In this document: positions 10,993 to 20,484 of the stretch, one piece after another
Layout: each line of letters opens with the position of its first letter
How positions within the stretch are numbered: position 1 is the first letter of the stretch
From: Lepraria neglecta
Taxonomy: Eukaryota > Ascomycota > Lecanoromycetes > Lecanorales > Stereocaulaceae
Length of the DNA stretch: 64,000 bases
Direction of reading: 5' to 3'
NCBI GenBank assembly: GCA_033220425.1
Contig: CM065651.1
Coordinates: 124,001-188,000 of the forward strand
The notes under the pieces: generated by a model
Seen by the model: the letters and a program-made list of their open reading frames with translations, nothing else
Told to the model about the DNA's origin: nothing
Databases searched by the model: none
Made by a program: the position numbers and the translations under genes

Positions 10993-11674
10993 CTAGCTCG
11001 ACCTCAATTTGCATGAGACGCAAGTTGCACGAGACGCAAATTGCACACGTACCTGCTATCAATTCAAAGACACGGTCACATAACCTGAAATTCCTTCTTT
11101 CGAACTATCTCAAAGTAAGCTGCAACGTGAAGGGTATAAAATGGAAAAATGTACCTCGAAGGTAGTGCTTGGAGACTGTGATGCCTTAGCTACTCTCTTT
11201 AAGTTGGAGATGAGTTTCGAGCGAGTCAGTGCATAGCTAAACCTCCTTTTACCTGAAAAATCATAACAGTAACAGACATGGAGCAGTGGATAAACATACA
11301 AAGCTAAAAGATGATTATCTCGCAAAGAGGACCAGCAATGCGCATAATAGACCGCCTTGACACATCCTCCTTGCTTGTAACATATTTGAATGAGCGCTGG
11401 ATACTATATCGCGAGCTCCCATAATGCGTCCCGCGGAGCTCGTTTACGACAGAAGGTAAGCATGGCCTGCAACCAATAGCGCACGTAAGCAAGCCACGGC
11501 CTAACCCACCACGTTGTATCAGAGTCGCCCCTGCCTTCCCGCGAAGGTCTCTACCAGTACGAATTAGCCAACTCTCCTTATATTCCCAAGAAATAGTTCC
11601 TCTCCCCATTGCCGCCATAGAGGCGCTTCAGTCATCGGCTATGTACTCGACTCGAAGGCGCTATATTAAACAAG
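10993..11674. other. Intergenic, no gene seen
   Basis: This is the 3' flank of the BVMO gene. I looked for the missing N-terminal half of the cupin that begins at 11675 and did not find it in any frame. Confidence 0.4.
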
Positions 11675-11887
11675 ATGAACGATGAGCCGGTAAAGGTGAT
11701 AGTTGTCGGCGAGAATTGGTATGAAGCGCCGGGGTGCCATTATAGGGTTTTCGATAATATTCTTCAGACGGAGCCGACTACAGTGGTGGCGACTTATATT
11801 GTTGATACGGATGTAGTGAGAAGAGGAGGGTTTGCTGCGCTTACAATTTTCGATGAGGAATTTTGGAACGTAGTTGCGCAGGCGTAA
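11675..11887 (+). pseudogene. Cupin-domain protein fragment (C-terminal half)
   Basis: The frame encodes 70 aa. ENWYEAPGCHYRV followed by TTVVATYIVDTDVVRRGG and AALTIFDEEFW matches the second half of small fungal cupins of the type GESWYEAPGCHHRV...VATFVVDTEVV. It keeps one metal-binding His (in GCHYRV), but the first cupin motif (HxH and Glu) should lie before it and is absent. The ATG at 11675 therefore opens a truncated protein. The most likely reading is a decayed cluster gene. A short expressed protein cannot be excluded. Confidence 0.55.
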
Positions 11888-13085
11888 GAACGTGTGATGG
11901 TCGTGAGACGTCGATAGGAGAATGCGCGACTGCCACTTTTGACACTGCGAACAAGACTGTCCTTTATTTCTGATTCACCATCAGCGATCGGTGTTTTACT
12001 GCCCTGCATTGTTTGACAAAGAATCTCTCGAAGTCCAGATCTAGACTGGACGCATCAACTGTGTAGAGTAAGAGAGCGTTGGTCAATCAGCAAATGGATT
12101 CTTGGACCGGGCTTATCTCGCAGCACTTCACTTACCTTAGTATACCAATGTGACCTTTGAGATGTATCCGTGATACAACAAGCACCAGATCATGGACCGC
12201 CCCTTGAAACATCCCTGTTCTTGAGAATGACGAGGTCACAACTGCGTTCAGCGAACCGTATAGGGAAAGCGCGAACGGCTACGTCGCCGCTAGGCTTGGA
12301 GTATCATTGAACACCATGGGTTAGTATTATCTAAAGATATTCCATTTTCTTCGGCCTGGGTCTCTCCGTTATCAATTTCTGAATTCGGGTGTCGTGAAAT
12401 GTCAAAGGTCGGCCAGAGCTGCTTCAAAAGAGCTCGATCCAAACCAGCTGATGCAGGGGCTCAAATGGTAGTTCAATCCTTGGTGTGGACAAGTGAATAT
12501 ACCTTGCTGAATATACCTTACTTGATAAGACTGACCTTCGCAGGAATGAGACAAAGTAGGGAGCTGGGTAATGGTGACTAGGCTATGGTCAAGAGGAAAG
12601 TTTTGCATCTTCACTCGTATTTTTTGGCAATGTGAGGCAGCAAGCTGTCAGCGTTACAGGGTTATAGTCAAGCACAGTCTACAAGAGACATTGCAAGTTG
12701 AAATTTAGTACTTATGGCTCATAGTATGATCGGGCATGTCTCATAGTAGTGCCCAGTTCTACCTTTCTCCTCCTCTTGCCGGTGGAATGAACGTTCAACC
12801 ATTCATGGGTCTTTTGTCCTGGCACGGTAAATGGAAAACGTATAAGCCAAGTCACCAAGGAACATCTCATCGTCCGCTCTGGTTACTCAAAGCTATCATA
12901 ACAATATCGAGTAAAGGGACAGACTCATTGAGAGCTCAAACATCCAATGGATGTGCAACGGCGCCAGTCCGTTGGAGTCGCCAAAGACCGCGTATCTATC
13001 GAGGAAGCTGAGCGTTAATTCGGTAATCTGCAACAGTTAGTTTAGTCTGGGTTTCGAGTCGCACCAAAAGCATAGTAGGCTCAAC
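11888..13085. other. Intergenic, no gene seen
   Basis: This is 1.2 kb between the cupin fragment and the 3' end of the haem-oxygenase-like gene. Open frames here are short and resemble no known family. Confidence 0.4.
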
Positions 13086-15323
13086 TTACCGCTTAAACTC
13101 CCCGAAACAACTCTTCAGCTGAGTGGCTGCGAACCAATATCCTCTACTGCAGTGCCTCCGCTTGGACTCGTCAAGCTCTTTCAGACATTCCTCTAGATTT
13201 TCCGTCTCCCTCCGCGTGATATTGCTTAGAGCATCTTTACTGCCTTGACACAGCAAGTTGGAAGAAGCTAGCTCACCATGCAAGCTTGTGAAGGCCATAG
13301 CCATGCCGATCAGCAAGCCTTTGTTCGTCAAGGGTCGCATGGCAAGCTGAGCCATCGTAGCCGCAGACTGGGAACCCCATTTCTCCAGCACTTCGTTTAG
13401 CGACCCCACCTCCGGGAATCCCCACTTGCGTAACAGTTCTTGTCCAATCTCAACGAGTCCCAGGTTGTCGGTCTTGTTTGCCTCATCCATCCCAGCGACC
13501 ACCCCGAACTCATTGTCAAACCCCGCCTGCGCTCGCAGGATCCTGACAATTGAGCAGGCAAACGGGCTTGTAGTCTTCCAGGGGATTGAGATGAATGTCT
13601 CTAGAAGACAAGGATGGGTAAACCACAATGGAAGGAATTTGGCAGGATCTGGCATTTCATTCACCCCGAACTTCAGTCCAAAAGGCGCGGCAGGTAGTTC
13701 CAATCTCGATGAGACAGCTGCGCTCGAAAGATTCTCGAGGGCCTTGAGAGACTGGCTGTTGGGGTAGTTGAGACTAAGATCTATCCTGGAGTCTGTCGGC
13801 GAGGTGAGATCGTCTTCTCGACCTGTAAAGTCCCAGTAGTGCTGAGGGCGCGAGCTTGGCATCATGTCAATCCATTTCTTCACAGCATCAGTTTCAGTTT
13901 TCGTGAAGGCTCCAAACATTCTTCCCTCCCATGACAGCTCTTTTACAAATCGACTTTTGCTGCTGTCACCTCTGTACACCCAGGACTTCGAACGGCTGAA
14001 GTTATGCAGGAAGTCCATCTGCCATTGTTTGGAATCCAAGTATGCAGGGTCCAGCCAGTCAAGCAGCTTCTTACCACCAATCTTGATGTCACTATGACTA
14101 TGTATCTTGTGACCGACGAGTGCTTTGGCTTTGAAGATCTTGATCACTTCCGCCTCCAACTCATTTCGAGGGAAGCTGTCCACAGCTGGTTTTCTCATAG
14201 ACGGGCATATCGCTTTGCCTGAAAGGCCATCCGAAAGGGTGTAGCCCACCTGGACTCTCCTCCATGCCTGCTGTGCGGCGGTAGCACCCTCGGCTCGGTG
14301 AATATGTTCGATGTACATGCACACAGCCTGCTGGGCTATCGCGGTGTGACCTGAGTCGGCGTTGTCGATCGAAACATGCAACATGAAGTAGTACGGGTCT
14401 AGATCGACCTCCTTTAGCTCTCTGGATGCCTTGAGGGTCTCCAATGTCAGAGCTTCAAAGTGCATGTTGAAACCAAGGATTTCTGGGAAGAACTCATGAG
14501 GGATCAGTGAAATGAGCAATTGTGCCAAAGCTGCTTTCCACACAGCTGGTTCATTCATTCCATATCGGGGGTGGATGAAGTCGGCTGTATCACCAGCTGG
14601 TAAGTCGAGCGTGACGCTTTTCATGAGTTCTCTGTAGACGTGGGCATGGTTCTTGTCGAGGTCTCCATCGCCCAGCTCCTCTGATAGTACTTGCCAAGAG
14701 TTCTTTATGACAGGGCGAAGTGCAAAGGGCAATGTGATCTTATTGACATAACCCAACCATGCCCCATCGACGTACTTCACTGGAGCAATCTGCTTCAGCC
14801 ACCACCGGGCCTCATCTTTATCTTTGAACAACTCCATATGTCCTCCTTTCTTCCTCCTCGCAACGTAGTCTTCCCATTGCTGATTGACCTTCTCATCTTG
14901 GTCTCGCATGAAACTCGTAAGTTCTTCCCGCGAGTAGGCATTTAGCCTTAGGATGCTGTCATCTGGCCGCTCTTTAGACGCCGTGTCAAGTGTCTCGGCG
15001 AAGAAAGCAATCAGCTGATTCCTTGCGCGAGGTAAAAGGTCCGGGAATTCCTCGAGGTTGTGTAACTTGTAGTACATATCTTTGTGGGCTGACATTTCTG
15101 GCGATGCGTCTTCATGGTCGAGTCGTACTGGGGGTTTGCTGTCGATAATTCTACTGTCTGTGGAGACTATTTTCGAGGGCTGTTTGGGCGCGGTATATCT
15201 CTCTCCAGCGGCAATGAACTTGGCTAACAAAGGTTGCTTGCCGTTGGGCTTGCGGAGTGACAATAACGCAGTCGCATAGCATACGAGAAAAGCAATCAAC
15301 AATGCAACGAAGATCGATAGCAT
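13086..15323 (-). CDS. Membrane-anchored haem-oxygenase-like iron redox enzyme (PF14518 type)
   Basis: This is a single uninterrupted frame of 745 aa. Residues 2-23 form a hydrophobic helix, probably an N-terminal membrane anchor. The core (about 200-340) has features of iron-containing redox enzymes with a haem-oxygenase-like fold: EELGDG followed by HAHVYREL (215-232), HEFFPEILGFNMHFE (276-290), and LHVSIDNADSGH (315-326) with Asp320 and His326. These His, Glu and Asp residues are placed as in di-iron oxidases (HDOs), which carry out N-oxygenation, C-C cleavage or desaturation. A C-terminal part of about 400 aa has FVKELSWEGRMFGAFT, which recurs in long members of the family. Nothing indicates decay. 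The family call is from motif recall; the reaction is unknown. Confidence 0.65.
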   Translation of the reverse strand: MLSIFVALLIAFLVCYATALLSLRKPNGKQPLLAKFIAAGERYTAPKQPSKIVSTDSRIIDSKPPVRLDHEDASPEMSAHKDMYYKLHNLEEFPDLLPRARNQLIAFFAETLDTASKERPDDSILRLNAYSREELTSFMRDQDEKVNQQWEDYVARRKKGGHMELFKDKDEARWWLKQIAPVKYVDGAWLGYVNKITLPFALRPVIKNSWQVLSEELGDGDLDKNHAHVYRELMKSVTLDLPAGDTADFIHPRYGMNEPAVWKAALAQLLISLIPHEFFPEILGFNMHFEALTLETLKASRELKEVDLDPYYFMLHVSIDNADSGHTAIAQQAVCMYIEHIHRAEGATAAQQAWRRVQVGYTLSDGLSGKAICPSMRKPAVDSFPRNELEAEVIKIFKAKALVGHKIHSHSDIKIGGKKLLDWLDPAYLDSKQWQMDFLHNFSRSKSWVYRGDSSKSRFVKELSWEGRMFGAFTKTETDAVKKWIDMMPSSRPQHYWDFTGREDDLTSPTDSRIDLSLNYPNSQSLKALENLSSAAVSSRLELPAAPFGLKFGVNEMPDPAKFLPLWFTHPCLLETFISIPWKTTSPFACSIVRILRAQAGFDNEFGVVAGMDEANKTDNLGLVEIGQELLRKWGFPEVGSLNEVLEKWGSQSAATMAQLAMRPLTNKGLLIGMAMAFTSLHGELASSNLLCQGSKDALSNITRRETENLEECLKELDESKRRHCSRGYWFAATQLKSCFGEFKR

Positions 15324-16302
15324 ATTGAGCCAGATATGAGGAATAAATTCGATCTGATATGATGACCAATGGCGATCGAGAAGGATGTAGAGAAATAGCT
15401 ATGTTACCTTCTTTTATTATTATATGTTTCTTTAATGAACGGATCTGCTCATATCGCTACGTCAAGTTGCTCCACTCGTCAATCATTGATGAATCATCTA
15501 GCTAAAATATAAGCCTGCCAGTCTATGGATTACTCTGCCAATCGGGTTTGAGCCTCGCCATTTTACTACTGCATGGATCCTCGCTGCCAAGATATTACTG
15601 AGTTGACATACTAACCAAGCTGACGTACGGAGAGGAGCAAGATCTGCGAATATATGACGTCGTATAAAGGCGTGGCATATCCATTCACTGTATTTGCGGG
15701 ACGGCTTAGGTAGCACTAGATAGCGAAAACCCTGGGAAACGATTTCCGGATCCGGGTACTTCTAAGCAGTCGCACATCCAGGCTATGCAGGAAAGCTCCT
15801 ATAAAGGATTAATATACATGTGCAGGAATGGGTATTCCTACTAACTTATGACCTAGATAGATGGTACAACCGATGACATATTACTGCTATGCCAGTATCT
15901 AACGATACCAGAACCAGTTTATCGTAACAATATTGACAGCCACAGCTACATAATTGAGTTACAACTCACCGAAAACTCATGGATTCTCAATTGACTCTTC
16001 CGCGCCCCTGTAGCTCCAGACGGCAATATGGGTGGCCGAGGCTAGCTATACAGTAGACTGATGATATGTACGTGGCACGTAATAGTGAGAGTAGATCCAA
16101 GGCCTACAGCATATCCCCGGTATGTTATGCCGATCGGTGTGGCAGACGAGTCAGCTTGTCCCAGGTCATACTGACAATCTGCAACATGTTTTCCGTTACC
16201 CGAGGGCGAAAAGTCATGGAGAAACTGCGACACTGCCAGTGATTGGCTACTTTTCTGTGTTCATGTACCCATGGTTTAAAGCTACCTTAGTGTACTAGCG
16301 TT
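15324..16302. other. Intergenic, promoter of the 745-aa gene
   Basis: This is 979 bp between the start of the haem-oxygenase-like gene and the 3' end of the TyrRS gene, both on the minus strand. No coding frame was recognised. Confidence 0.4.
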
Positions 16303-17682
16303 CTATGCCGTCTCAGGATAAGCCAATTTGTCAACGGCCTGCCATTCGGGATGATTTTTGTACATCTTGCGGACATGGTCGAGCAGATCATCGATTCCTT
16401 TAGCGACGGCAGCCTTGATTGCATCAGGTTGGATGCTGCCGTCAGCCAGGCTCTGCTCGACGTCGCTATAGGATGAGAAATTGCGGCACTTGCCATCTAC
16501 TTCCACCGTGAAGACCGCACCTTTGGCAGCAGAAGTCCCCATGGGTGTCTCACCATTAGTGTATCCAGCTCCATTAATCTCAGTCGTACCTAGCGCGTCC
16601 TGCTGTTCCAGCTGAAGCTGCGCGATGGGAATCAGGACGTTCTTGAGTAAAGAGAGGACGCCATTCTTGACCGTGTCAAGACCGTGCCATGGCGCTTCAA
16701 TAACCTTGCTTTTGACGGCTTCAACGTCGTCTAGAAACATGATCTTGGTTTTAGGAGGGTGCGACGATGACATCTTCGACCCGTGAAGATTGGGAATCAT
16801 AGGGTTCATCAAGTGCCCGCGCTCTCGATACCCCAACTGGGGAAGGAAGCGCTCAGCAAACGCAAAGATTCCTCGCTGTTTGTTACTGCGTTAGACCTTG
16901 GAAATACAAAGTCAAGCTTGTGAGGATGGCAATAGCCTTACCTGATCTGCGCCTCCAAACTGGAAGTCCACGTCCAAGTGTTCTTCGGCCAAGGTCTGAA
17001 TGACAGGGCAGAACATGGGGCTGAGCATGTCAGGATTGTAACTTCGATCCCATGCATCCTTGACCGCTTGCTGGGGTACCAAGGTACAGATCCTCCATTG
17101 GTCCATAATCCACTCCCTCGAGAATTGGTAAGACGACTCCTCCACAAAGGTCACTTTTGCCGCGGGAACTCCAATGGACTCGAGGGCGGCAATGACGATA
17201 AACTTGTAGTAGTACATGCGCTGCCTTACTTGTGACATGGGATACTTGACATTGTCGAGATAAGAGTACACGTCCAGAAGAACGACAACAATCTATTGGT
17301 TTGCGAGGTCAGCATGATGCGGCCAAAAGCAGAAGTAGACCGTTCGTTACCTCGACGCCTGCTTTTAAGAAGTCCGCAAATTTTAACAGCGGGACATAAT
17401 ACCCGACATGTGCTAGGGTAGCATCAGCAAATGAAGGAGACCTAAATTTCTGGCAGCACAGCCTGACTTACGTTTGCCTGTAGGTGATGTGACTGTGATG
17501 CAAGCATGTGAGCTTCTACTGCCATTGAGCCGGTGTGGAAGTTACTCGCCCCATAGACATTTCGGCGTTTTGTTGGGGTCTTCCAGCGCAGACCGAATTG
17601 CGCCAATGCCATGGACATCTTCTGGGGGAATTCCCCGGGTGATGAGGTCAAGCCTCTGATCCACTGACAGTGTGCTAGACAT
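16303..17682 (-). CDS. Tyrosyl-tRNA synthetase paralogue with altered amino-acid pocket
   Basis: Five exons are proposed: 17550-17682, 17472-17492 (21 nt), 17351-17412, 16942-17292 and 16303-16875, giving 379 aa, close to cytosolic TyrRS without C-terminal extension. Class I signatures are present: SPTGKPHVGYYVP (HIGH-type, 47-59), SYLDNVKYP, FQFGGADQ (182-189) and GSKMSSS (KMSKS-type, 221-227). Set against human TyrRS without gaps, Tyr39 is Leu43, Gly41 is Val45, Tyr166 is Cys167 and Asp173 is Ala174, while Gln170 is kept (Gln171). Tyr39 and Asp173 bind the substrate hydroxyl in the family. The first intron needs a GC donor (GCGAGT...ACAG, 57 nt); the other introns are GT-AG. It may be a self-resistance copy or an enzyme for another amino acid. 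The exon chain is intact otherwise. Confidence 0.85.
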
Positions 17683-18576
17683 GAGGAAACAATATGCAGG
17701 TGTATCGCGAAATCACAATAGCGTGAGTATTGATGGCTGGTGAAGTTGATTTTACGCTGAGGACTGAAAAGGGAGTAAAGAGGACCAGCCGAACAAGCAA
17801 AGGGAGAGAATATAAAGGAAAGTGCTGCTCCACTTGGAGCGGGAAGAAGCGAGACTGGGAAGGGTATGCCATAATAGTTCTACCCTCTGTAGCACAGTCA
17901 CGTCATGTCGTGTCATGCCTGTTATCTTTATACGGCCAAACACGGTAGGTGGGATGGAACAGGGTTGGCGCCCTTCCACTGCAATTAGCTTCAAGACTTA
18001 GACACTACGGAGAGCCCTCACCCTTTACGCATCTAGCCTCTGGAAAGCAGTCAATGGGTAGTGGTCTTTGCTTAGATAACAAAGAGATGTCTAGTCCTTC
18101 TAGCCTGCTAGCTATTCTGTCCAGGAAGAAAGAAAATCAGGTAAGTTCAACTTCAACCTGTAGCTCGTGTAGTCTCGGAACGGAGCGGAAAAACCTTAAA
18201 GCCGAATGACTATCTCCATCTGACAACGCGGAAGTGTTTCCGCTCCATTTGTCAACCTTTTGCCTCCCACCCTCCCTAGCCACACACATCTGCAATTATT
18301 TACATTTTCTACCCCGTACAATATCCTGACAACCTCGCCCACTCTACCTAAGACTTTAGTATTTAATTAGACCTCAATTATTGGGCTTGTATGTAGCAGG
18401 GTGGACTTTCGTACTTCAGCACCGCTGGAACCTAAGAAAACCCGCTGTACTAAAACCAAATTCCGTCTGCGGAACGACAGTCACGACGACAGTCACAGTC
18501 CCTTCTTCCTCGCTTCTTCTTTGTGGTGTTGAGGATCGGCCTCACCGCTTCCTGAGTTAGAAACAGTCCCTTCATC
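17683..18576. promoter_or_regulatory. Divergent promoter region, TyrRS / MFS exporter
   Basis: This 894-bp region lies between the start codons of the TyrRS paralogue (-) and the MFS transporter (+). The head-to-head arrangement suggests joint control of a possible resistance gene and an exporter. I recognise no specific factor site. Confidence 0.5.
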
Positions 18577-20124
18577 ATGGAGGCGTCCATTGAAAGCAGC
18601 AACAACTTAGAGCTCAACAAGTACGATGTCGAGAAGGACGATGAGAGGACGACGGGTTCTGCAACGAAGAAGGAAGAAGGCGGTAGCGTCACTGGCATGT
18701 CTCTCACGCGGGAAATAGTTCTCGTTGCCGTCGTCTCCATGGCACAATTTTCGACCCAGGTGGGTGTTGGCGGGACTCTTGCCATCTTGCACATTATTGG
18801 GGATGATCTGAGTATTACCAAAAACGGAGAACTCAGCTGGCTCATGGCTGCCTACAGTCTCACGGTCGGGTCTTTCATTCTCCCAGCTGGACGACTTGGT
18901 GATGTCTTCGGCTACAAGAAAATGTTGCTCTTCGGTTTTTCTTGGTTCACACTCTGGACTCTGGTCGCCGGCTTATCTGTATACTCGAACCACGTTCTTT
19001 TCAATTTTGCTCGAACCCTGCAAGGTATTGGGCCTGCTATCTGCCTACCAAACGGTCTGGCTGTGCTAGGCAGCACTTATCCACCAGGACAGCGAAAGAA
19101 TATCGTCTTTTCCATCTTTGGTGCCACTGCGCCCTTAGGTTCTGTCTTAGGCGCTACCTTTGCGAGCTTGTTCGCGCTAGCTTGGTGGCCATGGGCATTC
19201 TTTTCTTTCGCAATAGTGCTTGCAGCAACAGCCATTGCTGGTGAATTGATCATACCTGCTCCAACTCGCAGAACGGATCCTAATCAGAGCGCCTGGCACA
19301 AGTTTTGCCAACTGGACCCTCTTGGGAGCACTACCGGTGTGACTTCTTTAGTCCTCATTGATTTTGCGTGGAACCAGGGTGCTGTAGTTGGTTGGCAGGA
19401 GCCTTATGTTATCGTCGCGCTCATTCTAGGAATCCTCCTGATACCAGTCTTCCTTTATGTCGAGGCCTACGTTGTTTCAGCGCCGCTGTTGCCGGCTGAG
19501 TGCATGAATAGCGACATTGGTACGATTCTGGCCTGTGTCGCTTGTGGATGGAGCTGCTTTGGCATCTTTCTGTTCTATATCTGGCAGTTCTTCGAGCTTC
19601 TCCGACATGCATCACCTCTAATGGCCTCCGCATGGTATTCCACAAATGCCGTCTCTGGCGCTGGGGCTGCGATTCTGACAGGTCTATTTCTCGACCGTGT
19701 CGGTCCCCCATTAGCAATGGTATTAGCCTTGCTCGCGTATGTTGTTGGTACCATCCTGCTGGCAACAGCTCCAGTGGACCAGATCTATTGGGCACAGTCT
19801 TTTCTCTGCCTTTTAATCATCCCTTTCGGCATGGACATCAGCTTTCCTGCTGCGACTGTCATATTGTCAAACGCAGTCCCAAAGGAACATCAAGGAATTG
19901 GGGCAAGCCTCGTCAACACCGTAGTCAACTTCAGCATCTCTCTAGGTCTTGGCTTTGCGGGAGTCGTCGAAGTGCACGTCAACAATGGAGGGAACTCACC
20001 AGAGGAGATGCTGCGAGGGTACAGAGGAGCTTGGTACATGGGCATAGGTCTTTCAGGGCTCGGTCTCACGATAAGTGTGCTGTACTGGATGAAGGTGCTT
20101 TTCAAACAAGGAAAGAAACAGTAG
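18577..20124 (+). CDS. MFS drug:H+ antiporter (DHA2-like exporter)
   Basis: This is a single exon of 515 aa. A charged cytoplasmic N-terminus of about 40 residues is followed by a long series of hydrophobic helices, about 14 by eye, as in DHA2-type exporters. Motif A of the superfamily appears as AGRLGDVFGYKK in the loop after the second helix. The FARTLQGIGPAICLPNG stretch (motif B region) and GATAPLGSVLGATFASL (motif C region) follow. Proteins of this type in fungi pump out toxic metabolites at the plasma membrane. It is divergent from TyrRS and convergent with the decarboxylase. The frame is complete. Its substrate is probably the cluster product, by position only. Confidence 0.9.
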   Translation: MEASIESSNNLELNKYDVEKDDERTTGSATKKEEGGSVTGMSLTREIVLVAVVSMAQFSTQVGVGGTLAILHIIGDDLSITKNGELSWLMAAYSLTVGSFILPAGRLGDVFGYKKMLLFGFSWFTLWTLVAGLSVYSNHVLFNFARTLQGIGPAICLPNGLAVLGSTYPPGQRKNIVFSIFGATAPLGSVLGATFASLFALAWWPWAFFSFAIVLAATAIAGELIIPAPTRRTDPNQSAWHKFCQLDPLGSTTGVTSLVLIDFAWNQGAVVGWQEPYVIVALILGILLIPVFLYVEAYVVSAPLLPAECMNSDIGTILACVACGWSCFGIFLFYIWQFFELLRHASPLMASAWYSTNAVSGAGAAILTGLFLDRVGPPLAMVLALLAYVVGTILLATAPVDQIYWAQSFLCLLIIPFGMDISFPAATVILSNAVPKEHQGIGASLVNTVVNFSISLGLGFAGVVEVHVNNGGNSPEEMLRGYRGAWYMGIGLSGLGLTISVLYWMKVLFKQGKKQ

Positions 20125-20484
20125 AGACTGTATCTTAGTACTCTTCAAGTGGCAATCTGCAAGCTCCTACATTATAATGATGGCTTGGAAGATGTGAACT
20201 AGAGGTTCTCACAACGCGCTTGTCATTAAATAATCACGACTGAGGCACAACGTGGGCTTCTTTCAGCACTACATCACGGTACCAAACCACCGGATCGAAT
20301 ACATCTCGGCTTAGGCGTGCGCATTGGGCGGGTTTTTTTTCCAGAGCCTCCTACGTGACAGTCGAATCGCCAGGCGCCGGCAGTGAGAGAGCGATCACGC
20401 TGCTCTTCCTGAGATTGGGGCTACTTGGTTCGAATTCTTCTCTGCAAAAAATGATGCTTTTGTGGTGGCAGCAAGAGTCTATTA
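20125..20484. other. Convergent intergenic spacer
   Basis: This is 360 bp between the stop codons of the MFS gene and the decarboxylase gene. A T8 run at about 20333-20340 is the only notable feature; no gene is seen. Confidence 0.4.

Noticed and set aside
12736-13011. A 91-codon plus-strand frame
   Set aside because: No family features, no splice context, and amino-acid composition like random sequence.
4981-18576. A shared transcription-factor motif in the divergent promoters
   Set aside because: CGG and CCG triplets occur in several promoters but with no constant spacing that I could establish by eye.
19421-20138. Long frames on both strands overlapping the MFS gene
   Set aside because: They are shadows of the GC-rich wobble pattern of the transporter frame.
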